A stretch of 64,000 bases of DNA from Streptomyces sp. DvalAA-43 (GTDB lineage: Bacteria > Actinomycetota > Actinomycetes > Streptomycetales > Streptomycetaceae). Numbering within the stretch: the first letter of the stretch is position 1; every line of letters begins with the position of its first letter. The notes beneath the pieces were generated by a model that saw only the letters and a program-made list of their open reading frames with translations, had not been told where the DNA came from and did no database searches. A program made the position numbers and the translations under genes. The DNA is taken from NCBI RefSeq assembly GCF_900091725.1, contig NZ_FMBW01000094.1, positions 124,001-188,000 of the forward strand. Reading direction: 5' to 3'. Positions 39,639 through 47,093 of the stretch are shown in pieces.

Positions 39639-40364
39639 GTGTGCGCAAACGTCATAGTCGCCGAAGACGACGAGAAACAGGCCGAACTCGTACGCCGCTA
39701 CCTCGAACACGAGGGCCATGCGGTCACGGTCGTCGGCGACGGCCTCGCGGCTCTCGCCGAGGTCCGGCACCGGGAGCCCGATCTCCTGGTGCTCGACGTG
39801 ATGATGCCGCGCGCGGACGGCCTGGACGTGGTGCGGGTGCTCCGTGCCGAGCACCGGGAAGTGCCGGTGCTGATGCTGACGGCCCGCAGCACCGAGGACG
39901 ATCTGCTGCTGGGGCTCGATCTCGGCGCGGACGACTACATGACCAAGCCGTACAGCCCCCGTGAGCTGATGGCCCGCGTCCGGACCCTGCTGCGGCGCAG
40001 CCGACGGGGCGCGCAGGGTGCCGAGCCCGTCGCGGACCAGGCGCTCAGGTGCGGTGCGCTGGTCGTCGACCCGGACCGGCACGAGGTGTCCGTCGGCGGC
40101 CGGTCCGTGGACTGCACACCCGGTGAGTTCCGGATCCTCGCCGCCATGGCGACCGAGCCCGACCGGGTCTTCACCCGGCAGCGGCTCCTGGAGGAGCTGC
40201 ACGGCTTCGACCGGTACATCAGCTTCCGCACGGTCGATGTGCACATCATGAACCTGCGCAAGAAGATCGAACCCGCACCGCGTCGGCCGGCCCGGCTGCT
40301 CACCGTCTTCGGGGTCGGCTACAAGCTGACGGACCCGGAGAGGGGCGCTTCGCGTGCGTGGTGA
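39639..40364 (+). CDS. OmpR-family response regulator
   Basis: 241 aa from GTG 39639 (leaderless). Receiver domain: acidic pocket VAEDDE, phospho-acceptor Asp in DLLVLDVMMPRADG, Thr in VLMLTARS and Lys in DYMTKPYSP. C-terminal winged helix with TPGEFRILAAMA, recognition helix FRTVDVHIMNLRKKIE and wing VFGVGYKL. It overlaps the histidine kinase gene by 11 nt, so they form one two-component pair. The genes directly downstream encode a surface protein and a sortase, and the TTCTTCATAACTTCAC segment at about 42347 may be a target. Confidence 0.93.
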   Translation: MCANVIVAEDDEKQAELVRRYLEHEGHAVTVVGDGLAALAEVRHREPDLLVLDVMMPRADGLDVVRVLRAEHREVPVLMLTARSTEDDLLLGLDLGADDYMTKPYSPRELMARVRTLLRRSRRGAQGAEPVADQALRCGALVVDPDRHEVSVGGRSVDCTPGEFRILAAMATEPDRVFTRQRLLEELHGFDRYISFRTVDVHIMNLRKKIEPAPRRPARLLTVFGVGYKLTDPERGASRAW

Positions 40365-42318
40365 GCAGCGGCGGACCCGGCTCCCTCTCCGCAGGAGTCT
40401 GTTCGGCCGGCTGCTGGCGGTGTCCGCGCTGGTGGCCGCCTGTTCGGTGGCCGCCACCGCCTGGATCGCCGTGCAGACCACCTCCGGTGCCATCAAGCAG
40501 GAGCAGGGCCAGAACCTCACCGCCGACGCCCGGATCTACAACACCCTGCTCGGCTATGCGGCGGGCCACTCCACCTGGGACGGCGTCGACGGCACCGTGC
40601 GCGATCTGGCACGTCAGTCCGGCCGGCGCATCGCGCTGACCACGGAGCAGCGCCGGCCCCTCGCCGACTCCGCGTCCCTGCCGTCACCGCCCGCGCTGCC
40701 GCCCCAGGCCTCGGCGATCGTCGACCCGCTGTCCGTGGACACCGCGCTGTCCCGGACGGCCGACCGGGAGGGTGGCGCGGCCGACCGGGTCGACCCGCGC
40801 GCGGTGGGTCCGTTCCGGTTGCCCGCCGCCGAACGTACGGCGTTGCAGAACGCCGCCGACCGGAACGCGGCCTGCCTGAACCGCATCGGGATCGCGGCGG
40901 ACGTGGTCCGCGGTGCGAGCGGACGCCCGCGCGTCCAGGTGGTGGGCAACGATCCGGACCGCCTTCGGAACACGCGGTGCACGTCCGAGGAACTGGACAC
41001 CCCGACCGCGACCGAACGCAAGGCACTGGACGCGCTCAACGGACTGGCCAACGCCTGCCTGAAGCGGCAGAGCCGCTCGGCCATCCACCTCAATCCGGAC
41101 CTGTCCTGGGGCGACGGGCCCATGCCCCGGCCCGCCGCCGGCGTCGTCAAGGTCGCCACCCCCGTGCCGAGCGTCCGGAACGGCGAGGACGACCGGGCCG
41201 CCGCCTCCTGTGTGGACACGGCGCGCAGGGAACAGCTCAGTTCCTATGTCGCCTCGCCCGCGCTGCTGTTCATCGGCGACGAGGGCGGCACGACCGTGCC
41301 CGGCTTCGACCTCTCCCCCGCGAACACCGCGAAGATCGCGGGGGCCGCGGCGCTCGTCCTGGCGCTCACCGTCGGAGCCACGGTGCTCGCCGGGTCCCGG
41401 CTCGTACGGCCGCTGCACGCCCTGACGGGTGCGGCACAGCGGATGCGGGACGGTGAGGACTCCGCGCCGGTACGGGTCACCGACGACAACGAGATCGGCC
41501 GGCTCGCCGCGGCCTTCAACGACATGGCCGACCACCGCGCGCGCCTGGAGACCCAGCGCAAGGACATGGTCAGCGACGTCGCCCATGAGCTGCGCACCCC
41601 GCTGAGCAACATCCGGGGCTGGCTGGAGGCCGCTCAGGACGGCCTGGCGGAGCCCGATCCTGCGTTCATCGCCTCGCTGCACACGGAGGCCGTGCAGTTG
41701 CAGCACATCATCGACGACCTCCAGGATCTCGCGGCGGCGGACGCGGGTGCCCTGCGTCTGCACCCCGAGCCGGTACGTATCGAGGACGTCCTCGCACAGG
41801 TCGCCGCGGCGCACCAGGCGCGCGCCGAAACCGCGGGCGTCGCACTCTCCGCGCTTCCGGCGGTGGGCGACGCGCCCCCACCCGAGCTGTGGGCCGACCC
41901 GGTCCGGCTGCGCCAGGCCATCGGCAACCTGGTCTCCAACGCCGTACGGCACACCCCGTCGGGCGGCCGGGTGACGGTGCGCGCGTACGGCTCGGCGTCG
42001 TCGGCGGACGGGGCGGCGGACGGTGGTGAGGTGGTGGTCGAGGTCGCGGACACGGGCAGCGGCATCTCGGCGGCACATCTGCCGCATGTCTTCGACCGCT
42101 TCTGGCGCGCCGAGAAGTCACGCAGCCGGCGCACCGGGGGCAGCGGGCTGGGGCTGGCGATCGTACGGAAACTCGTGGAGGCGCACGGGGGCTCGGTGAG
42201 CGCGGTGAGCGTCGAGGGGCAGGGCTCGGTGTTCACGCTCCGGCTGCCGGCCGCCCCGGCGGAGGCCGGGTCGCAGGAGGCGGACGGCGCGGCACCGAAG
42301 GCCCCGGACCGGGCCTGA
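40354..42318 (+). CDS. Membrane sensor histidine kinase (BaeS/EnvZ class)
   Basis: 654 aa. TM1 at about residues 18-42, a large extracytoplasmic sensor of about 285 residues containing three Cys (NAACLNR, NTRCTSEE, NACLKRQ, plus AASCVDT), TM2 at about 327-347, then HAMP (LVRPLHALTGAAQRMRDGE), H-box SDVAHELRTPLSNIRGW with the phospho-His, N-box NLVSNAVRHT, G1 VADTGSGIS, F FDRFWRAEKSR, G2 GGSGLGLAIVRKL. All kinase motifs are intact. The GTG start lies inside the response regulator gene. The Cys-rich sensor without a known fold could sense redox or envelope stress; this is inference. Confidence 0.9.
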   Translation: MRGEQRRTRLPLRRSLFGRLLAVSALVAACSVAATAWIAVQTTSGAIKQEQGQNLTADARIYNTLLGYAAGHSTWDGVDGTVRDLARQSGRRIALTTEQRRPLADSASLPSPPALPPQASAIVDPLSVDTALSRTADREGGAADRVDPRAVGPFRLPAAERTALQNAADRNAACLNRIGIAADVVRGASGRPRVQVVGNDPDRLRNTRCTSEELDTPTATERKALDALNGLANACLKRQSRSAIHLNPDLSWGDGPMPRPAAGVVKVATPVPSVRNGEDDRAAASCVDTARREQLSSYVASPALLFIGDEGGTTVPGFDLSPANTAKIAGAAALVLALTVGATVLAGSRLVRPLHALTGAAQRMRDGEDSAPVRVTDDNEIGRLAAAFNDMADHRARLETQRKDMVSDVAHELRTPLSNIRGWLEAAQDGLAEPDPAFIASLHTEAVQLQHIIDDLQDLAAADAGALRLHPEPVRIEDVLAQVAAAHQARAETAGVALSALPAVGDAPPPELWADPVRLRQAIGNLVSNAVRHTPSGGRVTVRAYGSASSADGAADGGEVVVEVADTGSGISAAHLPHVFDRFWRAEKSRSRRTGGSGLGLAIVRKLVEAHGGSVSAVSVEGQGSVFTLRLPAAPAEAGSQEADGAAPKAPDRA

Positions 42319-42443
42319 TGCGATGACCACAACGTCCTGACAGCTTCTTCATAACTTCACGCCAGCCTGTCGGCATGCCTCGTGCCCGGTGCGCACCAGA
42401 CCCCGGGCATCACCGAGGCCCACCTGGAATGGAGTCATCCCCT
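42319..42443 (+). promoter_or_regulatory. Promoter region of the surface protein gene
   Basis: 125 bp. Contains CTTCTTCATAACTTCAC (about 42345-42361), with repeated TTC half-sites spaced roughly one helical turn, as many OmpR-type regulators bind; candidate autoregulatory target. Confidence 0.3.
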
Positions 42444-42845
42444 ATGCCCAACCGTCTCCTGCGCACCGCCGTCCTCGCCGCCGTCGCGGCGGGCGCGGTG
42501 CTCGTACCGTCCGCCGCGGCCTTCGCCGATGCCTCGCCCTCGGCTCCCTCCGTCAAGCGGTCCGCCGCGGCGGGTACCAACGGCGGCGCCAGCGCCGCCC
42601 CTGAGGACGCGCAGCCGTCGGCGGTGCCCCGTGGTGGTGTCGCCGCGGGCGACAGCCCGGCTCCGGCCGTCAAGCGTCCGGGGAGCGCCGCTCCGCGCGG
42701 TGGCGTCGCGGCGGGCGAGCGTCCGGCCGGCACCTCCGGCGACAGCACCACCATGATCGCCGGCTCGGCCGCCGGGGCGCTTCTGCTCGCCGGGGCGGGC
42801 ACCGTCGTACTGCGCCGCCGCTCGGCCGCCCAGCGCAACGGCTGA
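42444..42845 (+). CDS. Small cell-surface protein with C-terminal membrane anchor
   Basis: 133 aa. Signal peptide residues 1-29 (AAAFA-DAS), a low-complexity Ala/Gly/Pro/Ser middle with an internal duplication (VPRGGVAAGDSPAPAVKRP and APRGGVAAGERPAG), then SGDSTTMIAGSAAGALLLAGAGTVVLRRR: one membrane helix and a basic tail. This is the topology of a sortase substrate, but there is no LPxTG-like motif before the helix. The next gene is a class F-type sortase. It may be the sortase substrate with a variant motif, or simply a membrane protein. Start ATG 42444 with GGAG upstream; 42429 is an alternative. Confidence 0.75.
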   Translation: MPNRLLRTAVLAAVAAGAVLVPSAAAFADASPSAPSVKRSAAAGTNGGASAAPEDAQPSAVPRGGVAAGDSPAPAVKRPGSAAPRGGVAAGERPAGTSGDSTTMIAGSAAGALLLAGAGTVVLRRRSAAQRNG

Positions 42846-42925
42846 CCAGCCCGACCCCACGGCCGCCCCGGGTGTCGGCCGACTGCCGAGGCAGTCGCGA
42901 CGCCCACCGGAGGCGGCCGGACTTC

Positions 42926-42955
42926 GTGGCGCCGTCCGTTCCCGGGCGGCGCCAC
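42926..42955 (+). terminator. Hairpin between surface protein and sortase genes
   Basis: 9-bp arms GTGGCGCCG (42926-42934) / CGGCGCCAC (42947-42955). Could reduce read-through so that sortase is made in smaller amount. Confidence 0.45.
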
Positions 42956-42985
42956 TGCCGATCTCCGCCCAGACCTGGAGCCCCC

Positions 42986-43615
42986 ATGTTCCGTCCCTCG
43001 TCCTCGCTCCGACGCGCCGCACTGCCGCTGCTCGCCTGCCTGTTCCTCGCCGGTTGCTCCTCCGACGTCACGGACGGCTCGTCCGCCACCGCACCCCGCA
43101 ACGGTACGAGCACCGCTCCGGAGCGGACCGGTGCGAAGGAGGCCGGGAAGTCGGAGGGTTCCCGGCCCGCAGCGGCCGCTCCCGTCCGGGTCGGCATCCC
43201 CTCGCTGGGGATCGACAGCGAGCTGATGCGCCTCGGCCTCAACCAGGACGGCACGGTCGAGGTCCCGCCCGCCGAGAAGGGCATGACCGCCGGCTGGTAC
43301 ACCGGCGGTGTCACGCCCGGTGAGCCCGGTGCGGCGGTCATCATCGGACACAACGACACCCGCTTCGGGAAGGCCGTCTTCCACGATCTGAAGAAGATCG
43401 CCAAGGGAGCGGACATCGCCGTCCGCAACGACCGGGGCGCGGAGCTCCACTTCAGGGTCACCGGCACCGAGACCGTCAGCAAGAAGGCGTTCCCGACCGA
43501 GAAGGTCTACGGTGCCACCCGGGCGCGCACCCTGCGCCTCATCACCTGTGACGGCTCCTTCGACGCCCAGGGCCACCCGGTGGACAACCTCATCGTGTAC
43601 GCGACCCGGAGCTGA
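42986..43615 (+). CDS. Class F sortase, lipoprotein-type
   Basis: 209 aa. The N-terminus LPLLACLFLAGCSSD contains a lipobox (LAGC), so it is predicted as a lipoprotein. A sortase beta-barrel follows: VGIPSLGIDSELM, the catalytic His in AAVIIGHNDT, and the catalytic Cys in LRLITCDGSFDAQGHPVDNLIVYA. The last motif with N after the Cys is typical of the class F group common in actinobacteria. It would cleave and anchor or polymerise surface proteins; the likely partner is the upstream 133-aa protein. Its 3' end overlaps the convergent ATP-grasp gene by 26 bp. Confidence 0.88.
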   Translation: MFRPSSSLRRAALPLLACLFLAGCSSDVTDGSSATAPRNGTSTAPERTGAKEAGKSEGSRPAAAAPVRVGIPSLGIDSELMRLGLNQDGTVEVPPAEKGMTAGWYTGGVTPGEPGAAVIIGHNDTRFGKAVFHDLKKIAKGADIAVRNDRGAELHFRVTGTETVSKKAFPTEKVYGATRARTLRLITCDGSFDAQGHPVDNLIVYATRS

Positions 43616-44489
43616 CGGCGGCGTCGAGGCCCGGAGTGTCCCGGACCGTCCCGGACTTCGCGGGCGGGAGAGCCGGGCCGGGGCGTCGCAGCGCCAGGGC
43701 CGCCAAGGCCTCGGGGGCGCCCTTCTGGCCGCGGATTCCCGGGAAGGCGTTGATGTCGACGACGACGGGACTCCCCTCGCGGTCCAGCAGGTCGACACCG
43801 TAGACGTCCAGGCCGAACACGTCCCCCGTGCGCAGGACGAGCCGGATCCAGGCCGGTGGCAGGTCGCGGATCAGCGGCTCGGACCGCGCGCCGTCCGGCG
43901 GTGCGCCCACCGCCGCGGGCCGCACCCCCGCGAACACCTCTCCCGCGATCACCCACAGCTTGTGGTCCCAGCCGCTGTTCGCGAGGAACTCCTGCAGGAC
44001 GACGGGCTCGTCGGACCACTCGGCCGCGAGGTCCCGGAGCCCGTCCGGCCCGTCCACGCGAGCGACCAGGTCGCCGCGTCGGCTGTGGCGGCTCTTGACC
44101 ATGAACGGATAACCGCGCTCCGGCAGCCCCGCTCCGTGGAGGGCTTCGGAGAGCGCGCCCAGGGTCCGGGTCCGGGGCATCGGAAGACCTGCGCCTTCCG
44201 CCACGGCGGCGATCCGGCTCCTGTCCTGGCACAGCTCCGTCGCGGCGGCGGAGTTCACCACCCGGGCGCCGAGCGCTTCGAGGGAACGGGCCAGCGCCAG
44301 GGCCCTCGGGGTATGGGCCTTGAGGAGGTAGACGTCGGCGAGAGCGTCCGGGGCCACCGGGTGCGACGGGGGCCCGGCTCCGGCGTCCGGGTCCAGGAAC
44401 GTCACCCGGTGCTCCGCCTCGGTCAGCGCGGCGGAGGCCGCGGCGAGCAGCGGATGGTCCGCCTTGTCGGTCAGCAGACACACCCTCAT
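43590..44489 (-). CDS. ATP-grasp ligase, RimK-like (second of a pair)
   Basis: 299 aa. ATP-grasp elements: ERGYPFMVKSRHSRRGDLVARV (ATP lysine; the Gly-rich loop is replaced by SRRGD), VVLQEFLANSGWDHKLWVIAGEV, and metal-binding YGVDLLDREGSPVVVDINAFPGIRG. The N-terminal domain (MRVCLLTDKADHPLLAAA) is a preATP-grasp fold. Its ATG overlaps the stop of the first ATP-grasp gene (ATGA), so expression is coupled. Such enzymes join a carboxylate (via acylphosphate) to an amine. No precursor peptide, transporter or other biosynthetic gene is adjacent. The end overlaps the sortase gene. Confidence 0.8.
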   Translation of the reverse strand: MRVCLLTDKADHPLLAAASAALTEAEHRVTFLDPDAGAGPPSHPVAPDALADVYLLKAHTPRALALARSLEALGARVVNSAAATELCQDRSRIAAVAEGAGLPMPRTRTLGALSEALHGAGLPERGYPFMVKSRHSRRGDLVARVDGPDGLRDLAAEWSDEPVVLQEFLANSGWDHKLWVIAGEVFAGVRPAAVGAPPDGARSEPLIRDLPPAWIRLVLRTGDVFGLDVYGVDLLDREGSPVVVDINAFPGIRGQKGAPEALAALALRRPGPALPPAKSGTVRDTPGLDAAVSSGSRTR

Positions 44490-45439
44490 ATCTGGACGCC
44501 CTCCGGCACGGCCGCCGCCATGCCCGCTCCGGGCCCGGAGTCGGCGACGGGGTGCGGCTGGGGCCGCCCGTAGGGGATCAGCGGCTGTGCGGGGATGCGC
44601 GGGACAGGGCCGAGCGCGCCCATCCGGTCACCGCCGCCGGTCCTGGCCAGCTCCAGGACGGCTCCGGCCAACCGGGCTGCCGCGTCGGGGACCTGACGGA
44701 AGCTCGGGAAGTCGTTGATGTCGACGATCACCGGGCCGTCGGGGCCGAGCACCACATCGATGCCGTACAGATCGAGGCCGAAGACCGCTCCCACCTTCGC
44801 CGCCGCCGCGGCCACCTCGGCGGGCAGCGGGACGGCCCGCTCGTCGACCGGTGCGTCCGGGTGGAGCGGGGAGCGGCGCACGGTCGCGTGGAACTCACCC
44901 GCGAGACAGTAGACCTTCAGATCGGAGCCCGGATTGGCCACGTAGGGCTGGGCGATGAGCTGGCCCTCGTCCGCCTTTTCCGTCTCCGCGAGTTGTCCGG
45001 GGTCCGCCACCAGCCGTACTCCGCGCCCCGAGCTGCCGTCGGCGGGCTTGACCACCAGAGGGAAGAGCTCGTCGGGAATGTCCGCGAACAGTGCGGCCCT
45101 CGGTGCCGAGTACGTCACGGGGACCGGCAGGCCGTGCTGTCGGGCGATGACCGAGGTGAGGACCTTGTCGCGCACCGCGCGGATCGACCGCGCATCGTTC
45201 ACCGTGGTCAGGCCCACCGCCGCCGCGGCCTCCAGCAGGGTGAGCCCGGGGCCGCCGGACACGGTCTTGAGTACCCAGGCGTCATGGGTCCCCGCCCGCA
45301 CCTCCTCCGAGATCCGCAGCAGTGAGCCGCCGGGGCGCACCACATCCACCTGGTGTCCCCACGACGTCAGTTGTCGGACCACGTCAAGCGGCATGCCGTC
45401 ATGCCGGTACAGCTCTTCGACGAGGAAGCAGAGCTTCAT
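44486..45439 (-). CDS. ATP-grasp ligase, RimK-like (first of a pair)
   Basis: 317 aa. N-terminal domain MKLCFLVEELYRHDGMPLDVV, then ATP-grasp: FPLVVKPADGSSGRGVRLV (Lys plus intact Gly-rich loop), GQLIAQPYVANPGSDLKVYCLAGEF, and YGIDVVLGPDGPVIVDINDFPSFRQ with the Mg2+ ligands Asp/Asn. It resembles the second enzyme closely in layout (gene duplication) but retains the Gly loop. A Pro-rich tail of about 40 residues follows. A promoter (TTGCCT, 16 bp, TAGCGT) and a 5' leader hairpin lie at 45489-45548. The pair may add two residues in succession to one scaffold; substrate unknown. Confidence 0.8.
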   Translation of the reverse strand: MKLCFLVEELYRHDGMPLDVVRQLTSWGHQVDVVRPGGSLLRISEEVRAGTHDAWVLKTVSGGPGLTLLEAAAAVGLTTVNDARSIRAVRDKVLTSVIARQHGLPVPVTYSAPRAALFADIPDELFPLVVKPADGSSGRGVRLVADPGQLAETEKADEGQLIAQPYVANPGSDLKVYCLAGEFHATVRRSPLHPDAPVDERAVPLPAEVAAAAAKVGAVFGLDLYGIDVVLGPDGPVIVDINDFPSFRQVPDAAARLAGAVLELARTGGGDRMGALGPVPRIPAQPLIPYGRPQPHPVADSGPGAGMAAAVPEGVQI

Positions 45440-45488
45440 CCCAAAACCCCTCGGTGCCCCACGACTGACGGGGGCACAACGGTGCCTC

Positions 45489-45548
45489 GTGGTGCTCCGT
45501 CGAGCACCACCAAAAGGGCAACGCTACGTCACGCGCACCCCAAGGCAA
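45489..45548 (-). promoter_or_regulatory. Promoter and leader hairpin of the ATP-grasp pair
   Basis: Minus strand: -35 TTGCCT (45543-45548), 16 bp, -10 TAGCGT (45521-45526). Just downstream is a perfect 9-bp hairpin GTGGTGCTC/GAGCACCAC with 4-nt loop (45489-45510), near the expected 5' end of the RNA. The rest of 45440-45598 shows no gene. Confidence 0.45.
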
Positions 45549-45598
45549 CGCCTGCCATGGGTTACTGATGAGGCGTCTCCTCGGCCGGCCCGTTCCCG

Positions 45599-45988
45599 TC
45601 AGAAGAAGACCCCGCACCGCAGCAGCACATTCGCGTACGGCCGTGCCTCCCCCGTCCGTACCACCAGCCGGGCACCCGCCGAGAGCGCCTTCAGCTCGTC
45701 GTGCGGTACGTGCGCGAGTCCCGGGAGGCGGGCCGCCAGGAGACGCGCGGCCTCCGGGTTGGCGTCCCCGATCTCGTCCGCCGCTGTCGCGCCCTCCACC
45801 ACGAGTTCGTCCAGCAGGCCGTCGAGCACCTCGGCGAAGGAGGGGACACCGGCCCGGAAGGCGAGGTCGACGACGCGGGGACCGGCCGGGACGGGCATCC
45901 CCACGTCGCAGATCAGCACCCCGTCGCCGTGGCCCAGTTCGGCCAGGGCCCCGGCGAGGTGGCGGTTGAGGATCCCTGTCTTCTTCAC
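45599..45988 (-). CDS. rbsD: D-ribose pyranase
   Basis: 129 aa, usual size. Starts MKKTGILNRHLAGALAELGHGDGVLICDVGMPVP, with the catalytic His of the N-terminal motif and the D-x-G-x-P loop, and ends YANVLLRCGVFF, where the conserved Tyr-Ala-Asn lines the ribose site. It interconverts beta-pyranose and beta-furanose forms so that ribokinase can use imported ribose. The GTG at 45988 overlaps the rbsK stop (GTGA). Last gene of the ribose operon. Confidence 0.95.
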   Translation of the reverse strand: MKKTGILNRHLAGALAELGHGDGVLICDVGMPVPAGPRVVDLAFRAGVPSFAEVLDGLLDELVVEGATAADEIGDANPEAARLLAARLPGLAHVPHDELKALSAGARLVVRTGEARPYANVLLRCGVFF

Positions 45989-47007
45989 GGGGCCGGGGTT
46001 TCCTCTGCGTCCGGGGCTTCCCCCGTGGCCTGGGCTTCCTCTGCGCTCGGGAATCCCGCCACGGCCGGTACTTCCACCGCCGGGACTTCCCCCACGGGAA
46101 CTTCCTCCGCCGTCGGGAAGGACGCCTGCGCCCCCCGCCTGGTGACGGCTGCCGCGCCCACCCGCACGGCGAACGCGGCGGCTTCGGCGAGCCCCTCGCC
46201 CCGGCCGAGCCGCCAGGCCAGGGCGGCGGTGAACGCGTCGCCCGCCCCGGTCGTGTCCACGGCCTCGACCACGGGGCTGGGTACGCGTACGACATCGCCC
46301 CCGCGGGTGTCGGCGACGAGTGCGCCCGCCGCCCCCAGCGTGACCACGACCGAGCGCGGCCCGAGCCTCAGGAGGGCTCGCGCCCATTCCCCGGGGGTGC
46401 TGCCCGCTGCCCCGCCGAGCATGAAGCGCGCTTCGTGCTCGTTGACCACCAGCGGATCGCAGACGGCCAGCACGTGCTCGGGCAGGGGCGCGGGCGGGGA
46501 CGGGTTCAGCACCAGCCGGGTACCGGCTGACATCGCACCGGCCACCTCGGCCACCGTCTCCAGCGGGATCTCCAGCTGTACGGAGACGACCCGGGCCGCA
46601 CCGAACAGGGCACCGGCCGCCCGGATGTCCTCCGGAGCGAGGCGGGCGTTGGCCCCCGGCGACACCACGATGCTGTTGTCGCCCGAGGGGTCCACGGTGA
46701 TCAGCGCGACGCCGGTGGGGGCGCCGCCCACGAGGACGCCGGTGGTGTCGACGCCCGCCGCCCGTTGGGATTCCAGCAGCAGGCGGCCGTGCGCGTCGTC
46801 ACCGACCCGGGCCAGCAGGGCCGTGCGGGCTCCGAGACGGGCGGCGGCGACCGCTTGGTTCCCGCCCTTGCCGCCCGGGTGGACGGCCAGATCGGAGCCG
46901 AGCACGGTCTCCCCCGGTGCGGGGCGGCGTTCGACACCGACGACCATGTCGGCGTTGGCGGAGCCGACGACCAGCAGGTCGTACCGGTCGTGGTCGTTGA
47001 CGTGCAT
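45985..47007 (-). CDS. rbsK: Ribokinase with acidic C-terminal tail
   Basis: 340 aa PfkB-family kinase giving ribose-5-phosphate. Substrate motif VVGSANADMVVGVERRPAPGET, HPGGKGGNQAVAAARLG, and the C-terminal catalytic signature VDTTGAGDAFTAALAW with the base Asp. After the normal end near VTRRGAQASFPTAEEVP there is an extra tail of about 35 residues, rich in Glu, Ala, Val and Pro (EVPVGEVPAVEVPAVAG...), encoded by a degenerate repeat with TTCC spacing. Start ATG 47007. It overlaps rbsD and follows rbsCB after an 82-nt gap that contains a duplicated segment. Confidence 0.94.
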   Translation of the reverse strand: MHVNDHDRYDLLVVGSANADMVVGVERRPAPGETVLGSDLAVHPGGKGGNQAVAAARLGARTALLARVGDDAHGRLLLESQRAAGVDTTGVLVGGAPTGVALITVDPSGDNSIVVSPGANARLAPEDIRAAGALFGAARVVSVQLEIPLETVAEVAGAMSAGTRLVLNPSPPAPLPEHVLAVCDPLVVNEHEARFMLGGAAGSTPGEWARALLRLGPRSVVVTLGAAGALVADTRGGDVVRVPSPVVEAVDTTGAGDAFTAALAWRLGRGEGLAEAAAFAVRVGAAAVTRRGAQASFPTAEEVPVGEVPAVEVPAVAGFPSAEEAQATGEAPDAEETPAP

Positions 47008-47016
47008 GGTTCCTGC

Positions 47017-47093
47017 TTTCCGAGGTCGGACGCTGTGCGAGGAGCGCCGTTCAGGTTTCCGGGGTCCGGCGCCGTGCAGCGGGCGCTGTTCAG
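47017..47093 (-). repeat. Imperfect 39-bp tandem duplication at the rbsCB stop
   Basis: Two 38-bp copies (47056-47093 and 47017-47054), 29 of 38 positions identical. Each begins CTGAAC and ends CGGAAA on the minus strand; the first includes the rbsCB stop codon, so the intercistronic gap seems to have grown by duplication. Confidence 0.65.

Noticed and set aside
46981..47093. Riboswitch or leader RNA between rbsCB and rbsK
   Set aside because: The gap is explained by two degenerate 38-bp copies; no conserved riboswitch core recognised.
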